This document shows positions 53,519 to 62,532 of a stretch of DNA of 64,000 nucleotides, one piece after another; positions within the stretch are counted from its first letter, which is position 1, and the number at the start of each line of letters is the position of its first letter. The translations under genes were made by a program, and so were the position numbers. The notes beneath the pieces were generated by a model. That model made no database searches and was not told the origin of the DNA. It was given only the letters and a program-made list of their open reading frames with translations. Source of the DNA: Bryobacterales bacterium (GTDB lineage: Bacteria; Acidobacteriota; Terriglobia; Bryobacterales; UBA6623); assembly GCA_026713545.1 (NCBI GenBank), contig JAPOOG010000013.1, positions 1 through 64,000 of the forward strand. The letters are read 5' to 3'.

Positions 53519-55084
53519 TTGCAGCGCATATTGACGGCAGCGCAGATGCGGGAAGCGGACCGCGTCACGATTGAGGAGCGGGGCGTGCCGGGGCTCGTGC
53601 TCATGGAGAATGCCGGAGGCCGCTTGTATGAGCTGCTGGCGCGGTGTTTTTCTCCGTTGAGCGAGCAACACATCGTCGTGCTTTGCGGCAAGGGCAACAA
53701 CGCCGGAGACGGCTTTGTGGTGGCGCGTCAAATTGCAACGCGGGTCGGCGCGGAGCGTTTGGAGGTTGTGCTGCTGGTGAATCCGGCGGAGTTGAAAGGA
53801 GACGCGGCGGCGAACTATCGGGCCCTGCGAGGGGTGGGCGTGGAGCCGAGATTTGCCCCGGATGCCGCCGCTTGGCGCGAGATTCTACCTCGCCTCACGC
53901 CGGCCACGCTTGTGATCGATGCATTGCTGGGAACGGGATTGCGCGGGCCGGCAAAAAGTCTCTTCGCGGAAGTCATCGCCGACCTCAACAGTGGCTTTCC
54001 GCACGCGAAGGTCGTGGCTGTGGACATCCCGTCGGGTATGCCTTCGGATACGGGTGAGCCTATCGGGCCGGCTATGCGCGCCGACCACACAGTGACCTTT
54101 ACCGCCCCGAAGGTGAGCCAGGTGTTTCCGCCGAATTGCGAGCACATGGGCGATCTTGCCGTGGCCCCGATCGGGACGGCGAACGCAGTGCTCGATGCTT
54201 TGGAGGGTCCGTTGCTGGCGCTCGTCGAGGCGTCGGACGTTGGCGCGCTGTTTGCGCCGCGCGAGAAGTCTTCTCACAAGGGCAGCTATGGGCATGTTCT
54301 CGTGATCGGTGGGTCGAAGCCGAAGCCGGGAGCGGCGATGATGGCGGGGACGGCGGCTTTGCGAGCGGGAGCCGGCCTGGTGACCGTAGCGACGGCGGCG
54401 AGCGCCGCGCCGGCGATCGTGAGCGACAGGCCGGAGTTGATGACGCTGCCGATCGCGGAGTTGGAAGATGGTTCGATGGGCGAGTCGGCGTTCAGAGAGA
54501 GTTGGTTTGAGGACAAGACGGTCGCCGCTATCGGACCGGGGCTGGGGACGAGCGAGGAGAACCGCAGGCTGGTGGGCCGTGTCGTTCGCGAGGCGAATAT
54601 GCCGCTTGTCGTGGATGCGGATGGGCTGACGGCTCTGGCGGGCATCGTGGACTGGCGGGCGGCGAGTGGATTGGTCGTGTTGACGCCGCATCCAGGTGAG
54701 ATGGCGCGGCTGACGGGACTTACCAGCGCCGAAGTTCAGGGAAGGCGTGTTGAGGTGGCACGGTTGCTTGCCACCCAAAAGAAGGTCTACGTGGTGTTGA
54801 AAGGCTTTCGGACTCTGATTGCTTCGCCCGACGGCGGCGTACTGGTGAATCCGACGGGCACGCCGGCGCTGGCCAAAGGGGGCTCGGGGGACGTGCTCAC
54901 GGGGATGGTTGCCGGTTTGCTTGCGCAATTCCCGGCGCAACGGCCGGAGGTGGTGATCGCGGCAGCGGTGTATCTGCATGGGCTGGCGGCTGAGTTGGCG
55001 GTCGAAGAGGGCGGCGAGCAGACCTTGGCCGCAACGGATCTGTTGGACTACTTGCCGCGGGCGATTCGACGGGTAAGCTCCTGA
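53519..55084 (+). CDS. nnrD: Bifunctional NAD(P)H-hydrate epimerase/dehydratase
   Basis: This enzyme repairs hydrated NAD(P)H. The N-terminal YjeF_N epimerase domain (about residues 1-220) has VLMENAGGRLYELL, VLCGKGNNAGDGFVVARQI and VVAVDIPSGMPSDTGEP. The C-terminal kinase-like dehydratase domain has GSYGHVLVIGGSKPKPGAAM, AIGPGLGTS, PLVVDADGLTAL, VLTPHPGEMARL and PALAKGGSGDVLTGMVAGLL. The start is TTG with GGAGAG upstream; it follows the channel gene directly and its stop overlaps the tsaE start. Length is 521 residues, normal for the fusion. Confidence 0.94.
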   Translation: MQRILTAAQMREADRVTIEERGVPGLVLMENAGGRLYELLARCFSPLSEQHIVVLCGKGNNAGDGFVVARQIATRVGAERLEVVLLVNPAELKGDAAANYRALRGVGVEPRFAPDAAAWREILPRLTPATLVIDALLGTGLRGPAKSLFAEVIADLNSGFPHAKVVAVDIPSGMPSDTGEPIGPAMRADHTVTFTAPKVSQVFPPNCEHMGDLAVAPIGTANAVLDALEGPLLALVEASDVGALFAPREKSSHKGSYGHVLVIGGSKPKPGAAMMAGTAALRAGAGLVTVATAASAAPAIVSDRPELMTLPIAELEDGSMGESAFRESWFEDKTVAAIGPGLGTSEENRRLVGRVVREANMPLVVDADGLTALAGIVDWRAASGLVVLTPHPGEMARLTGLTSAEVQGRRVEVARLLATQKKVYVVLKGFRTLIASPDGGVLVNPTGTPALAKGGSGDVLTGMVAGLLAQFPAQRPEVVIAAAVYLHGLAAELAVEEGGEQTLAATDLLDYLPRAIRRVSS

Positions 55085-55518
55085 TGCAGCGGCATTGGCG
55101 GACCTCTTCGCCGCGAGAGACGATGCTGGTGGGGGGCGCAATCGCCGGGGAATTGAAACCGCCTCAGTGGATTCTCCTGGTCGGGGATCTAGGCGCAGGG
55201 AAGACGACGTTCGCGAAAGGCCTGATCGGCGGTTTGGGGAGCGCGCCGGCGGATGAGGTGTTGAGTCCGACGTTTTCGTTGATTCATGAGTACGACGGGC
55301 CGCCGAAGGTGTATCACATCGACTTGTACCGGCTGGATCGCGTACCGGAACTGGAGACGCTGGGGCTGGATGACATCTGGGATGAACCGGCCGTGGTGTT
55401 GATCGAGTGGGGCGAGAAGTTCGCCGATCAATTTCCGGGCGAAGTGATGAGGATCGAGATTCGGGATTTAGGAGGAGATGAGCGCGAAGTCGTGATCCGG
55501 AACGAAGTCAACGCTTGA
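55084..55518 (+). CDS. tsaE: tRNA threonylcarbamoyladenosine biosynthesis protein TsaE
   Basis: TsaE is the ATPase partner of TsaB/TsaD in making t6A37 on tRNAs. The protein has 144 residues. Walker A is LVGDLGAGKTTFAKGLIGGL, followed by SPTFSLIHEYDG, VYHIDLYRLD and IEWGEKFADQFP. The ATG sits in the nnrD stop (TGATG), a common conserved pairing (nnrD-tsaE). The 3' end overlaps the convergent TonB-like gene by 11 bp. Confidence 0.95.
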   Translation: MQRHWRTSSPRETMLVGGAIAGELKPPQWILLVGDLGAGKTTFAKGLIGGLGSAPADEVLSPTFSLIHEYDGPPKVYHIDLYRLDRVPELETLGLDDIWDEPAVVLIEWGEKFADQFPGEVMRIEIRDLGGDEREVVIRNEVNA

Positions 55519-57061
55519 GGTTGTAGCGAAAGACGAACTGGAGGCTGATGTTCTCTCCTCGGAAGTCGGTCGGCAGAGGCGGCAGCGGGTTGGAAGCGCT
55601 GATGCCGGCGACGGCGGCGCGGTCGAGAGAACCGATCCCTGACGAGTTGGCGATGACGAGCTTTGCAATCGTGCCGTTGGGTGCGATGCGGAGTTGGATG
55701 GCGACGGCGCCGCGGTTCATGCCGCGGCGGGCGCTCTCGGGAATCACGGCGAACCAGTTCCGCCGTACGGTAGAAAGCACCTGCAGCAGGTAGGGGCGGA
55801 AATCGACGCCCATCGGGTCGCTGAGCAGCTCGAGATTGCTGCCGGCGTTGCCGGGTGAGGGTGGAAGGTAGCCGCTGAGTCCGCCCGTCCCGAACCCGTC
55901 TCCGACTGCCTGCTTGGCCCCGCGGCCGCTTCTGAGGTTGCCGATGGCGCCCTGCACGATTTGGCCCGGGCGGGCGTTGAAGGCGAGGCTGCCGAGCTGG
56001 GCGGGTCCGGCGCGCCCCGGAGAACCGGTTCGGGCTTCTTCCAACGTGAGCTTGGGCCGCTGGTTCGATCGAGAGGGCCGCTTCGGCATCGGCAACTCGG
56101 ATGGGCGGCCGAGGCGGCGGTCGGGATGCAACTCGCCGGGGAAGGGACTGCGGGCCGCGATGAGCGGTGGAGCGGGATCGGGTGCGCTTTGCTCCGGCGG
56201 CGGCTCGGGCTCGGTTTCTTCGGGTTGTTCGGCCTGGGCTGGAGTGGGCTCGGATTCCTCTTCGGGTTCGGGTTGCGGGTTGGGCGGCGCCGGAACGATC
56301 TCTTCCGGGCTCTCCATCACCGGCACGGGAAGCTCGTCCTTGCCTTCGAACTCCACGCTGACCGGCCCTTCGTTGGGTTCGAGCTGCGTCAGTTCCAGCA
56401 GGAAGTCCTCCGGAGGCGAGAGGAGGGTGAAATTCGGGGCTTCGAGGTCCAAGGGCCGCTGCTCGAGGGGCAACATGGTTGGCTGCAGAAGCAGGGATGC
56501 AACCAGGAAGGCGTGGACGAGGAGCGAAAGCGCCATGGGCTTTCGTTTTCCCGCCAGCGAAAGACTCTCGTCCCAATGGACCTCGAGGACGAGTTCGGGC
56601 TCATCTTCAGGAACTGCCGTCCCGGGCAACCCGGCCTCCGTCTCGGATGCTTCGGGAGCAGCTTCGGTCTCATGGGGCGCAGCTTCGGCTTCCTCCGGCG
56701 GGCTGTCCACGGGGTCGTTCGGAAGGCCTTCAGCGGGCGCTTCATTCAGCGCCAACGGGGTTCCGCGAGCCGGCTGGTAGTCCTCGATAAGGAGGCGCAG
56801 GTCGGGTTGATCGTCGCTTGGTAGCGCTGGCGCGTGGGAGGGAGCCGCCTCGTGAAAGTCTCTCCACCAATCGTCGCGGTGACGGGAGTAGTCCTGAATC
56901 AGCAGGCGGAGATGGCGCGCGGGCGCGCCGTTCGTTGCCCTTCTTACAGGCTCTTGATCGGACCGGGGTAGTGATGCAAACCGAGTCAGCCACTGCCGGG
57001 CTCGGGAGCCGTAGTCATCGAGCAGTAGCCGTAGATCCGGTTCCGTCTCCGGTCGACTCAC
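55508..57061 (-). CDS. TonB-family energy transducer with a triple N-terminal repeat
   Basis: The 517-residue protein has a cytoplasmic N-terminus with three copies of a short motif, DLRLLLDDY (residues 9-17), HLRLLIQDY (50-58) and DLRLLIEDY (87-95). One membrane helix follows near 176-195 (MALSLLVHAFLVASLLL), then a long Pro/Glu-rich periplasmic spacer (PNPQPEPEEESEPTPAQAEQ). The C-terminal TonB domain is RPYLLQVLSTVRRNWFAVIP, AVAIQLRIAPNGTIAKLVIA, GSLDRAAVAGISASNPLPPL. The GTG start overlaps the Gfo/Idh stop (GTGA). It could energise a TonB receptor; ExbB/ExbD are not nearby. Confidence 0.88.
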   Translation of the reverse strand: MSRPETEPDLRLLLDDYGSRARQWLTRFASLPRSDQEPVRRATNGAPARHLRLLIQDYSRHRDDWWRDFHEAAPSHAPALPSDDQPDLRLLIEDYQPARGTPLALNEAPAEGLPNDPVDSPPEEAEAAPHETEAAPEASETEAGLPGTAVPEDEPELVLEVHWDESLSLAGKRKPMALSLLVHAFLVASLLLQPTMLPLEQRPLDLEAPNFTLLSPPEDFLLELTQLEPNEGPVSVEFEGKDELPVPVMESPEEIVPAPPNPQPEPEEESEPTPAQAEQPEETEPEPPPEQSAPDPAPPLIAARSPFPGELHPDRRLGRPSELPMPKRPSRSNQRPKLTLEEARTGSPGRAGPAQLGSLAFNARPGQIVQGAIGNLRSGRGAKQAVGDGFGTGGLSGYLPPSPGNAGSNLELLSDPMGVDFRPYLLQVLSTVRRNWFAVIPESARRGMNRGAVAIQLRIAPNGTIAKLVIANSSGIGSLDRAAVAGISASNPLPPLPTDFRGENISLQFVFRYNLKR

Positions 57062-58035
57062 GTGTCGGGCGTCGCCATTGTGGCCGCGACAACGCGGGAA
57101 TGGCGCTCCATCTCCTCTATTATTCTAAGCCCCGCTTCAAGTACCGCCCGGCCGTCCTTGCCGCTGATCCGTGGGTGCTTGCGGGTGGCGATGCAATCGA
57201 GGAACGCTGCGGCCTGGCGCGACAGAGGCTCGCCCTTCTCGGCTTCGAGCTTGCGGTATGTCAACTGAAAAGCCGCATCGACACCGGAGAGGTAACCGTC
57301 TTGGCGTGTGTAATCGATCGATACGTACTGACGGGGTTGGAAGAAGCGCAGTTTCCGAATCTTCTCGGTAGAGACGCGGCTGGCAGTGAGATTTGCCACA
57401 CAACCGTTTGCAAAGATCAATCGGACACTGGCGATGTCGGCTTTCGAAGAAAGGACCGGGATGCCGGTGGCTTCGAAGCGGTCGAGCGGGCTGCCGACCA
57501 GGTCGAGAACGATATCGAGGTCGTGGATCATCAGGTCGAGGACCACGTCGACATCGAGGCTGCGCGGCGAAAAGATGCTCATCCGGTGAATCTCGAAGAA
57601 GAGCGGCAGGTTGGCGACATCTCTTATGACCTCGACGATCGGATTGAATCTCTCGAGGTGACCGATCTGGAGGATGCATCCGTTCTCTTCGGCTGCGCGG
57701 ATCAACCGATCAGCGGAGTCGAGATCCGGTGCGATCGGCTTTTCGACAAGCAGGTCGATTCCGGTGTTGAGGAGCTCGACACCGACTTGGGCATGGTGCT
57801 GTGTGGGAACGGCGATGACGGCTGCCTGGACACGGCCCGCGAGTTCGGCGGCGTTCCCGAGCGCCTCGCAATCGTATTGGCGGGCGATGGTTCGGGCGCG
57901 GTCGAGATCGTGGTCGACGACGGCGACGAGATGGGCTGCGGGCAGGTTGCTCAGCACGCGGGCGTGCTGCTTTCCAAAGGCGCCGACGCCTACGACGGCG
58001 ACTCGGGTTGGGTCGGTGGCAGGGCTTTGCTGCAT
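57058..58035 (-). CDS. Gfo/Idh/MocA family oxidoreductase
   Basis: The 325-residue protein starts at MQQSPATDPTRVAVVGVGAF (58035); the frame's longer start lies in a family A repeat. It has a Rossmann domain, VGVGAFGKQHARVL, then AVIAVPTQHHAQVG and LLVEKPIAPDLDSADRLI (the EKP motif with catalytic Lys), and GHLERFNPIVEVIRDV. The C-terminal beta domain follows. It probably oxidises or epimerises a nucleotide sugar or sugar phosphate. The neighbouring lipid A genes suggest an envelope role, although the A4 repeat lies between. Confidence 0.9.
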   Translation of the reverse strand: MQQSPATDPTRVAVVGVGAFGKQHARVLSNLPAAHLVAVVDHDLDRARTIARQYDCEALGNAAELAGRVQAAVIAVPTQHHAQVGVELLNTGIDLLVEKPIAPDLDSADRLIRAAEENGCILQIGHLERFNPIVEVIRDVANLPLFFEIHRMSIFSPRSLDVDVVLDLMIHDLDIVLDLVGSPLDRFEATGIPVLSSKADIASVRLIFANGCVANLTASRVSTEKIRKLRFFQPRQYVSIDYTRQDGYLSGVDAAFQLTYRKLEAEKGEPLSRQAAAFLDCIATRKHPRISGKDGRAVLEAGLRIIEEMERHSRVVAATMATPDT

Positions 58036-58073
58036 GCTCGCGCCGTCAGCCCTTTCCAGGAGCTCAGAGGCCT

Positions 58074-58255
58074 GGCCTGCATTTCTCACCCAGTGGTGAG
58101 GCGAAGTGCGTGAGAGGGCCGCCAGGACAAGGCGCGAGCCGCTTGGCGCGCGCAGGTGTACTTGAGAGTACATCGAGCACGCCAAGCAAGCGCAACGAAG
58201 TCATGGCGATCGTATCGCGTGCTTCAGCCGTCAGGTGGTGAGCAATGCAGGCTAA
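58074..58255. repeat. Family A inverted-repeat element, copy 4
   Basis: It starts CCTGCATTTCTCACCCAGTG, has the CGCTTGGCGCGCGCAGGTGT arm and GTACTTGAGAGTAC, and ends GTGGTGAGCAATGCAGGCTA. The right end supplies the lpxI stop codon (TAG on the minus strand, 58252-58254). Confidence 0.9.
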
Positions 58256-59052
58256 TATCCTAGCACCGCGATGTCGGCCTGATTGGCGGACTGGAGAGCT
58301 TCTTCCATGTCGAGAAAAAGGGTCTTGCCGGCTTCGACGGCCAGGGCGGTGGCTTTGGCTTCGCGCATTTTCAGGAACGTAGTCAGACCGATGACGGGGA
58401 CATCGAAACGCATGTCCTGATTGGGTTTTGCCATCTTGATGATGGTGAGCGGGCGGCCGTTGCTGAGGCCGCCGGCGCGGGTGATGACGTCATTGGTGCC
58501 CTCCATGGCCTCGACGGCGACGCAGGCGCGTTCGCAGATGGCGACGGTTTGGCCGATGTCGTAGCTTACCAGGGCGCGGGCGACTTCCCTTCCGTATTCG
58601 ATGTCCGCCCATTCGTCAGCGGTAGGTGACCGCGACGACAGGCAACCCTCTTTTACGAGGAAAGGCTCCAGAAACCGCGTCGAATCGATCAGGTGGATGT
58701 CTTCGTCTTCCAGGAAGCCGGCGACGGCGCCGAGCAGCGAGTCGGTGTTTTTGCGTGGCAGCGAAGCGAGTAGCTTCAGCAGTTTCCAGTCGGGACGGAT
58801 CGACGAGTAGATCCGGGCATGACGAACGCGGCCTGCCATGACGGCTTCGGTGATTCCTTCGTTTTGGAAGGCGCGGACGAGCTTGGTCAGTTCGCCGAGG
58901 GAAACCCAGTGACAGCGATTGACTTGCTCTTCGAGTTCCGGGTCGGCCTCTCCTTTGATCGCTACGGCGATGACTTCGTGCCCTTGCTGGCGCGCCGAGG
59001 AAGCGACCAGCATCGGAAACCGGCCTCCTCCGGCGATCAGACCGAGCTTCAT
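58252..59052 (-). CDS. lpxI: UDP-2,3-diacylglucosamine diphosphatase LpxI
   Basis: LpxI hydrolyses UDP-2,3-diacylglucosamine to lipid X in lipid A synthesis and replaces LpxH in many bacteria. I start at MKLGLIAGGGRFPMLVASSA (59052), where ATGA overlaps the lpxA stop. It has 266 residues. Family motifs are AVAIKGEADPEL, HWVSLGELTKLV, EAVMAGRVRHARIYSS, LKLLASLPRKNTDSLLGAVA and CVAVEAMEGTNDVITRAG with the metal-site Asp and Glu. The stop codon is provided by a family A repeat. Confidence 0.93.
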   Translation of the reverse strand: MKLGLIAGGGRFPMLVASSARQQGHEVIAVAIKGEADPELEEQVNRCHWVSLGELTKLVRAFQNEGITEAVMAGRVRHARIYSSIRPDWKLLKLLASLPRKNTDSLLGAVAGFLEDEDIHLIDSTRFLEPFLVKEGCLSSRSPTADEWADIEYGREVARALVSYDIGQTVAICERACVAVEAMEGTNDVITRAGGLSNGRPLTIIKMAKPNQDMRFDVPVIGLTTFLKMREAKATALAVEAGKTLFLDMEEALQSANQADIAVLGY

Positions 59053-59825
59053 TTGATGACGCCCCGTTTGGACGAGGTGATGAAATCGAGTAATTGTTGG
59101 AGCGTCTCGTCCATCTCTTCTTCGCCACGGATCTTCTCGAGAGCCTGATCGGTGTTCAGATTTGACTTGGTCAGTCGCCGGAAGGCCTTGTGAAGCCGCT
59201 GAATGGACTCCTTGGGAAAGCCGCGGCGTTCCAGGCCGACCTTGTTGACCCCGAAGACTCGCGCGCTGCGGTCGGAGACGACCAGAGAGAACGGCATGAC
59301 GTCTTGCGTGATGACACTGTAGCCACCGATATAGCAATGCGCGCCGACGCGGCAGAACTGATGGACGCCGCTGTGGGCGCCGACGACGGCCCAGTTTTCG
59401 ACGGTGACGTGCCCGCCGAGGGTGGCGCTGTGGGCGAGGATGGCGTGGGAGCCGACATGGCAATCGTGGGCGACGTGCGCGTAGGCCTGAAGCAGGTTGT
59501 CGTCGCCGAGCGAGGTGAGCCTGCCGCCGCCCTCTGTTCCGCGGTGGATAGTGACGAATTCCCGGACGAGATTGCGGTGACCGATGTGTGTTCCGGTTCT
59601 CTCGCCGTGATACTTGAGGTCTTGTGGAGCGATGCCGACGGTGGAATAGGGCGAGAAGGTGTTGTCCTCGCCGATGGTGATGGGGCCTTCGACGTAGACG
59701 TGGGCAAGGAGCCTGGTGCGGGCCCCGATTTCGACGTCAGGGCCGATGACGCAGAACGGGCCGATGTCCGCTGTTTCGTGGACGCGCGATGCCGGATCGA
59801 CGACTGCCGTGGGGTGTACCGCCAT
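59049..59825 (-). CDS. lpxA: Acyl-ACP--UDP-N-acetylglucosamine O-acyltransferase
   Basis: LpxA is the first lipid A enzyme. The 258-residue protein is a left-handed beta-helix of hexapeptide repeats (VHPTAVVDPASRVHETADIG, PFCVIGPDVEIGARTRLLAH), with the catalytic His in QAYAHVAHDCHVGSHA and the acyl-pocket region HSGVHQFCRVGAHCYIGG. The C-terminal helical part includes GVNKVGLERRGFPKESIQRL. It lies between fabZ (11 bp upstream) and lpxI. Confidence 0.96.
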   Translation of the reverse strand: MAVHPTAVVDPASRVHETADIGPFCVIGPDVEIGARTRLLAHVYVEGPITIGEDNTFSPYSTVGIAPQDLKYHGERTGTHIGHRNLVREFVTIHRGTEGGGRLTSLGDDNLLQAYAHVAHDCHVGSHAILAHSATLGGHVTVENWAVVGAHSGVHQFCRVGAHCYIGGYSVITQDVMPFSLVVSDRSARVFGVNKVGLERRGFPKESIQRLHKAFRRLTKSNLNTDQALEKIRGEEEMDETLQQLLDFITSSKRGVIK

Positions 59826-59836
59826 GGCGGGCTCCG

Positions 59837-60337
59837 CTAAGACACCTGGTCTTCTTCATTGGAGGCGGAACCTGCGTCGGTCGGTCGTGCGGTGGTGGTC
59901 TTGTCCGCAACGTGACACATCAGCACGGCGTCCGCTACCGGTTTGTCGTCGACCAGGGCGCGGGCACTTACCTTCCAGACGTTACCCTTGCGCTTGAGGA
60001 CTCCGAGCTCGATCCGGAGTTGGTCGCCGGGCAGAACGGGTTTTCGGAAGCGGGCTTTCTCGATGGCCGAGAAGAGAACGACCTTGTCCGCGAAGTTCTC
60101 GCCGCGCTGCGGCCCGCAGGTCAGCAGCAGAACGGCCCCGACCTGCGCCATGGATTCGATGATGAGGACGCCCGGCATGACCGGCAGTTCTGGAAAATGG
60201 CCCTGGAAGAACGGCTCGTTGGCGGTGACGTTCTTGATACCGACAATCCGGTCTTCCCCCATCTCTTCGATGCGGTCGACAAGCAGGAACGGATATCGGT
60301 GGGGCAGCACCGAAAGGATGTGATTGATGTCGTGCAT
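59837..60337 (-). CDS. fabZ: 3-hydroxyacyl-ACP dehydratase FabZ
   Basis: FabZ dehydrates beta-hydroxyacyl-ACP in fatty acid synthesis and competes with LpxA for substrate, which is why the genes cluster. From the ATG at 60337 the protein begins MHDINHILSVLPHRYPFLLV (166 residues); a TTG further upstream would add 16 residues. The hot-dog core has FFQGHFPELPVMPGVLIIES with catalytic His and Glu, and IEKARFRKPVLPGDQLRIEL. Confidence 0.95.
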   Translation of the reverse strand: MHDINHILSVLPHRYPFLLVDRIEEMGEDRIVGIKNVTANEPFFQGHFPELPVMPGVLIIESMAQVGAVLLLTCGPQRGENFADKVVLFSAIEKARFRKPVLPGDQLRIELGVLKRKGNVWKVSARALVDDKPVADAVLMCHVADKTTTARPTDAGSASNEEDQVS

Positions 60338-60454
60338 GGGAGCGAACCAGCGGGCCGCAGGCGGCGGTCGTTTCGTGTTCGCCAAGCGGGGGGTGGGGAG
60401 AGAGCAGGCTCATTGTACCAGAGGCTCAGCGCGATACCATGGAACGATCAGCCT

Positions 60455-61594
60455 ATGGATCCCCTGCTTGCATACACCACCGAAAAGGTTCCCGAGATCA
60501 CGGATTGGATCGAGCAACTCGTCAAGATTGAGTCTCCTTCGAGCGACCCGGCGGCGGTGAATCGGGCCGTCGAGTTCGTGGCTGACCGTCTTGCGGGCGA
60601 GGCGGAAGTGGTGCGCCATCGCGCGAATGGCTTCGGCGATCATTTGCGGTTGGAGTTCCCGTTGCCGGGCCGACGCAATGAGGCGCAAGTGCTGGGAATC
60701 GGGCACCTGGATACGGTGTATCCGGTCGGGACGCTCGCGAGTATGCCGTTCAAGAGGACGCAGGGACGGTTGTGGGGGCCGGGCGTGTTCGACATGAAGT
60801 CGGGCGTGACATACTTCGTCTTCGCCGCCCGTGCTTTGCGTGATTTGGACATCCCGGTGCGCCGCCGCTTCGTGGTGCAACTGAACTCGGATGAGGAGAT
60901 CGGCAGCCCCAGTTCTCGTCGCTACACGGAGCGGGAAGCGAAGAAGAGCGTGGCGGCGCTGATTGCCGAACCGAGCGCGGGTCCCGAGGGGAATGTGAAA
61001 ACGGCGCGAAAAGGCGGAGGCGGATTTCGGATTGGCGTGCGAGGGATCGCGGCCCACGCGGGTCTCGATTTCGCGGCCGGCGCAAGCGCGATTGTGGAGT
61101 TGGCGCGACAGATCGAGAGAGTCGCCGAGTGGACGGATCTCGCAAAGGGAATCACGATCAACCCCGGGCTGATCAGGGGAGGAACGGCGACCAACACGGT
61201 TGCTGAAGAGGCTTGGGCTGAGGTTGACGTGCGTGTTCCGAGGAAGTCGGATGCGCGGCGGCTGGAGCGAAAGTTCGCCTCTCTGAAGTCGTTCGATCGG
61301 CGGACGCAAGTGAGCGTCGAGGGCAATCTGCGGCGGCCGCCGATGGAGCGGAATCGGGCCATTCTCGGAATCTATCGCCTGGCGCGGAAGCTGTCGCGCG
61401 AGTTGGGTGTGGAGTTGGGCGAGGCGCAGGTGGGCGGTGGGTCGGACGGAAACTTTACGGCTGCATTGGGCTTGCCGACCTTGGATGGGATCGGCGCGGT
61501 CGGCGAGCGGCCGCATTCACCCGGCGAGTGCATCTACGTCGACCGCATCGCAGATCGCGTGGCGTTGATCGCCAAAGTGATCGCGGCGTTATAG
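60455..61594 (+). CDS. M20-family metallopeptidase (carboxypeptidase G2-like)
   Basis: The 379-residue protein starts MDPLLAYTTEKVPEITDWIE at 60455. The two-zinc motifs are GIGHLDTVYPVG (His, Asp), WGPGVFDMKSGV (bridging Asp) and LNSDEEIGSPSS (catalytic and metal Glu); IAEPSAGPEGNV and GGGSDGNFTAALGLPTLDG complete the site. It has a dimerisation domain (IGVRGIAAHAGLDFAAGASA). No signal peptide is visible. Relatives cleave glutamate or amino-acyl conjugates. Confidence 0.93.
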   Translation: MDPLLAYTTEKVPEITDWIEQLVKIESPSSDPAAVNRAVEFVADRLAGEAEVVRHRANGFGDHLRLEFPLPGRRNEAQVLGIGHLDTVYPVGTLASMPFKRTQGRLWGPGVFDMKSGVTYFVFAARALRDLDIPVRRRFVVQLNSDEEIGSPSSRRYTEREAKKSVAALIAEPSAGPEGNVKTARKGGGGFRIGVRGIAAHAGLDFAAGASAIVELARQIERVAEWTDLAKGITINPGLIRGGTATNTVAEEAWAEVDVRVPRKSDARRLERKFASLKSFDRRTQVSVEGNLRRPPMERNRAILGIYRLARKLSRELGVELGEAQVGGGSDGNFTAALGLPTLDGIGAVGERPHSPGECIYVDRIADRVALIAKVIAAL

Positions 61595-61615
61595 CTGTTG
61601 AGTTTGAGACGGCTC

Positions 61616-62455
61616 CTATCGCTCGGCGGCAATCGAGGCGGGAATGCCGACTTGGTACGACGGGTAGTACAGCTCGATCCCCAATTTCTCGCGGATGGCG
61701 CTGCCGTCGACACGGCGGTCGGCGCGGCGGGGTTCGTCGACTTCGTCGGAGGTGACGGATTTCGGCATCGGCAGATTCATGTGGCGGGCGCAGAAAGCAG
61801 CGATTACCCGCGATGTGCAGGGTTCCTCGTCGGCAACGGGGTAAGCGCCGGTGATGTTGGAGGAGAGTGCCTCGATCGCGTGCCGGGCGACATCGTCGCG
61901 ATGGATGCGCGAGACGAAGTTGTCCCCGCGTCCGACGAGCTTGTAGCGGCCTTCCGAGAGGGCTCGATGGACGCCGCGGCCGGGGCCGTAGATGGCGGCT
62001 GGCCTCAGCATCAGCGACGGCCAAGGTCCTTGCGCAACGGCTTCTTCGGCTTCGACACGGAGATGCTGGCGGCGGGTTTCCGGCGCGGCAGGGGTTTGTT
62101 CGTCAACCTCGCGGGTGGATCCGTAGACGCCGGTTGTCGAAAGGTAGACGACGCGGGAGGACACATCGCCGAGAATCTCGACGATCCGCGGCGTCGGGTC
62201 GAACAGGTTGCCGTCGGCCTTGAGCGTTGGGACGGAAAGCAGAACGCGGACCTTGGGCGGCACCAGCTTGATCCATTTATTGTCGGCGTGGGTTTCTGTC
62301 AGGTCGAGGCGTAGAACCGTTGCCCCTAGGGTCTCGATTTCGCGAAGGCCTGCGGGATTGCGGGTGGTTGCGTAGACTTTGGTTCCCTCTTTGAGCAGGC
62401 GGCGGGCTACTTCCGAGCCCGTGTAGCCGCAGCCGAAAATGAGGACTGGCTTCAT
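61616..62455 (-). CDS. NAD-dependent epimerase/dehydratase family protein (YeeZ-like)
   Basis: The protein has 279 residues from the ATG at 62455: MKPVLIFGCGYTGSEVARRL, an extended-SDR cofactor motif (GCGYTG). It has VVYLSTTGVYGSTREVDEQT, where YxxxK is not conserved as such, then MLRPAAIYGPGRG and SRIHRDDVARHAIEAL. The end is PRRADRRVDGSAIREKLGIE, typical of YeeZ-type proteins. The catalytic tyrosine context looks atypical, so the reaction is uncertain. It converges with the M20 gene and is divergent from the TPP gene. Confidence 0.85.
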   Translation of the reverse strand: MKPVLIFGCGYTGSEVARRLLKEGTKVYATTRNPAGLREIETLGATVLRLDLTETHADNKWIKLVPPKVRVLLSVPTLKADGNLFDPTPRIVEILGDVSSRVVYLSTTGVYGSTREVDEQTPAAPETRRQHLRVEAEEAVAQGPWPSLMLRPAAIYGPGRGVHRALSEGRYKLVGRGDNFVSRIHRDDVARHAIEALSSNITGAYPVADEEPCTSRVIAAFCARHMNLPMPKSVTSDEVDEPRRADRRVDGSAIREKLGIELYYPSYQVGIPASIAAER

Positions 62456-62532
62456 GACGGTTGCGCCACGGCAAGCGAAACCGCAGCGCGATGATAATCT
62501 TGTCTGCAAGCTAAGGATACCGGGAGGACGGC

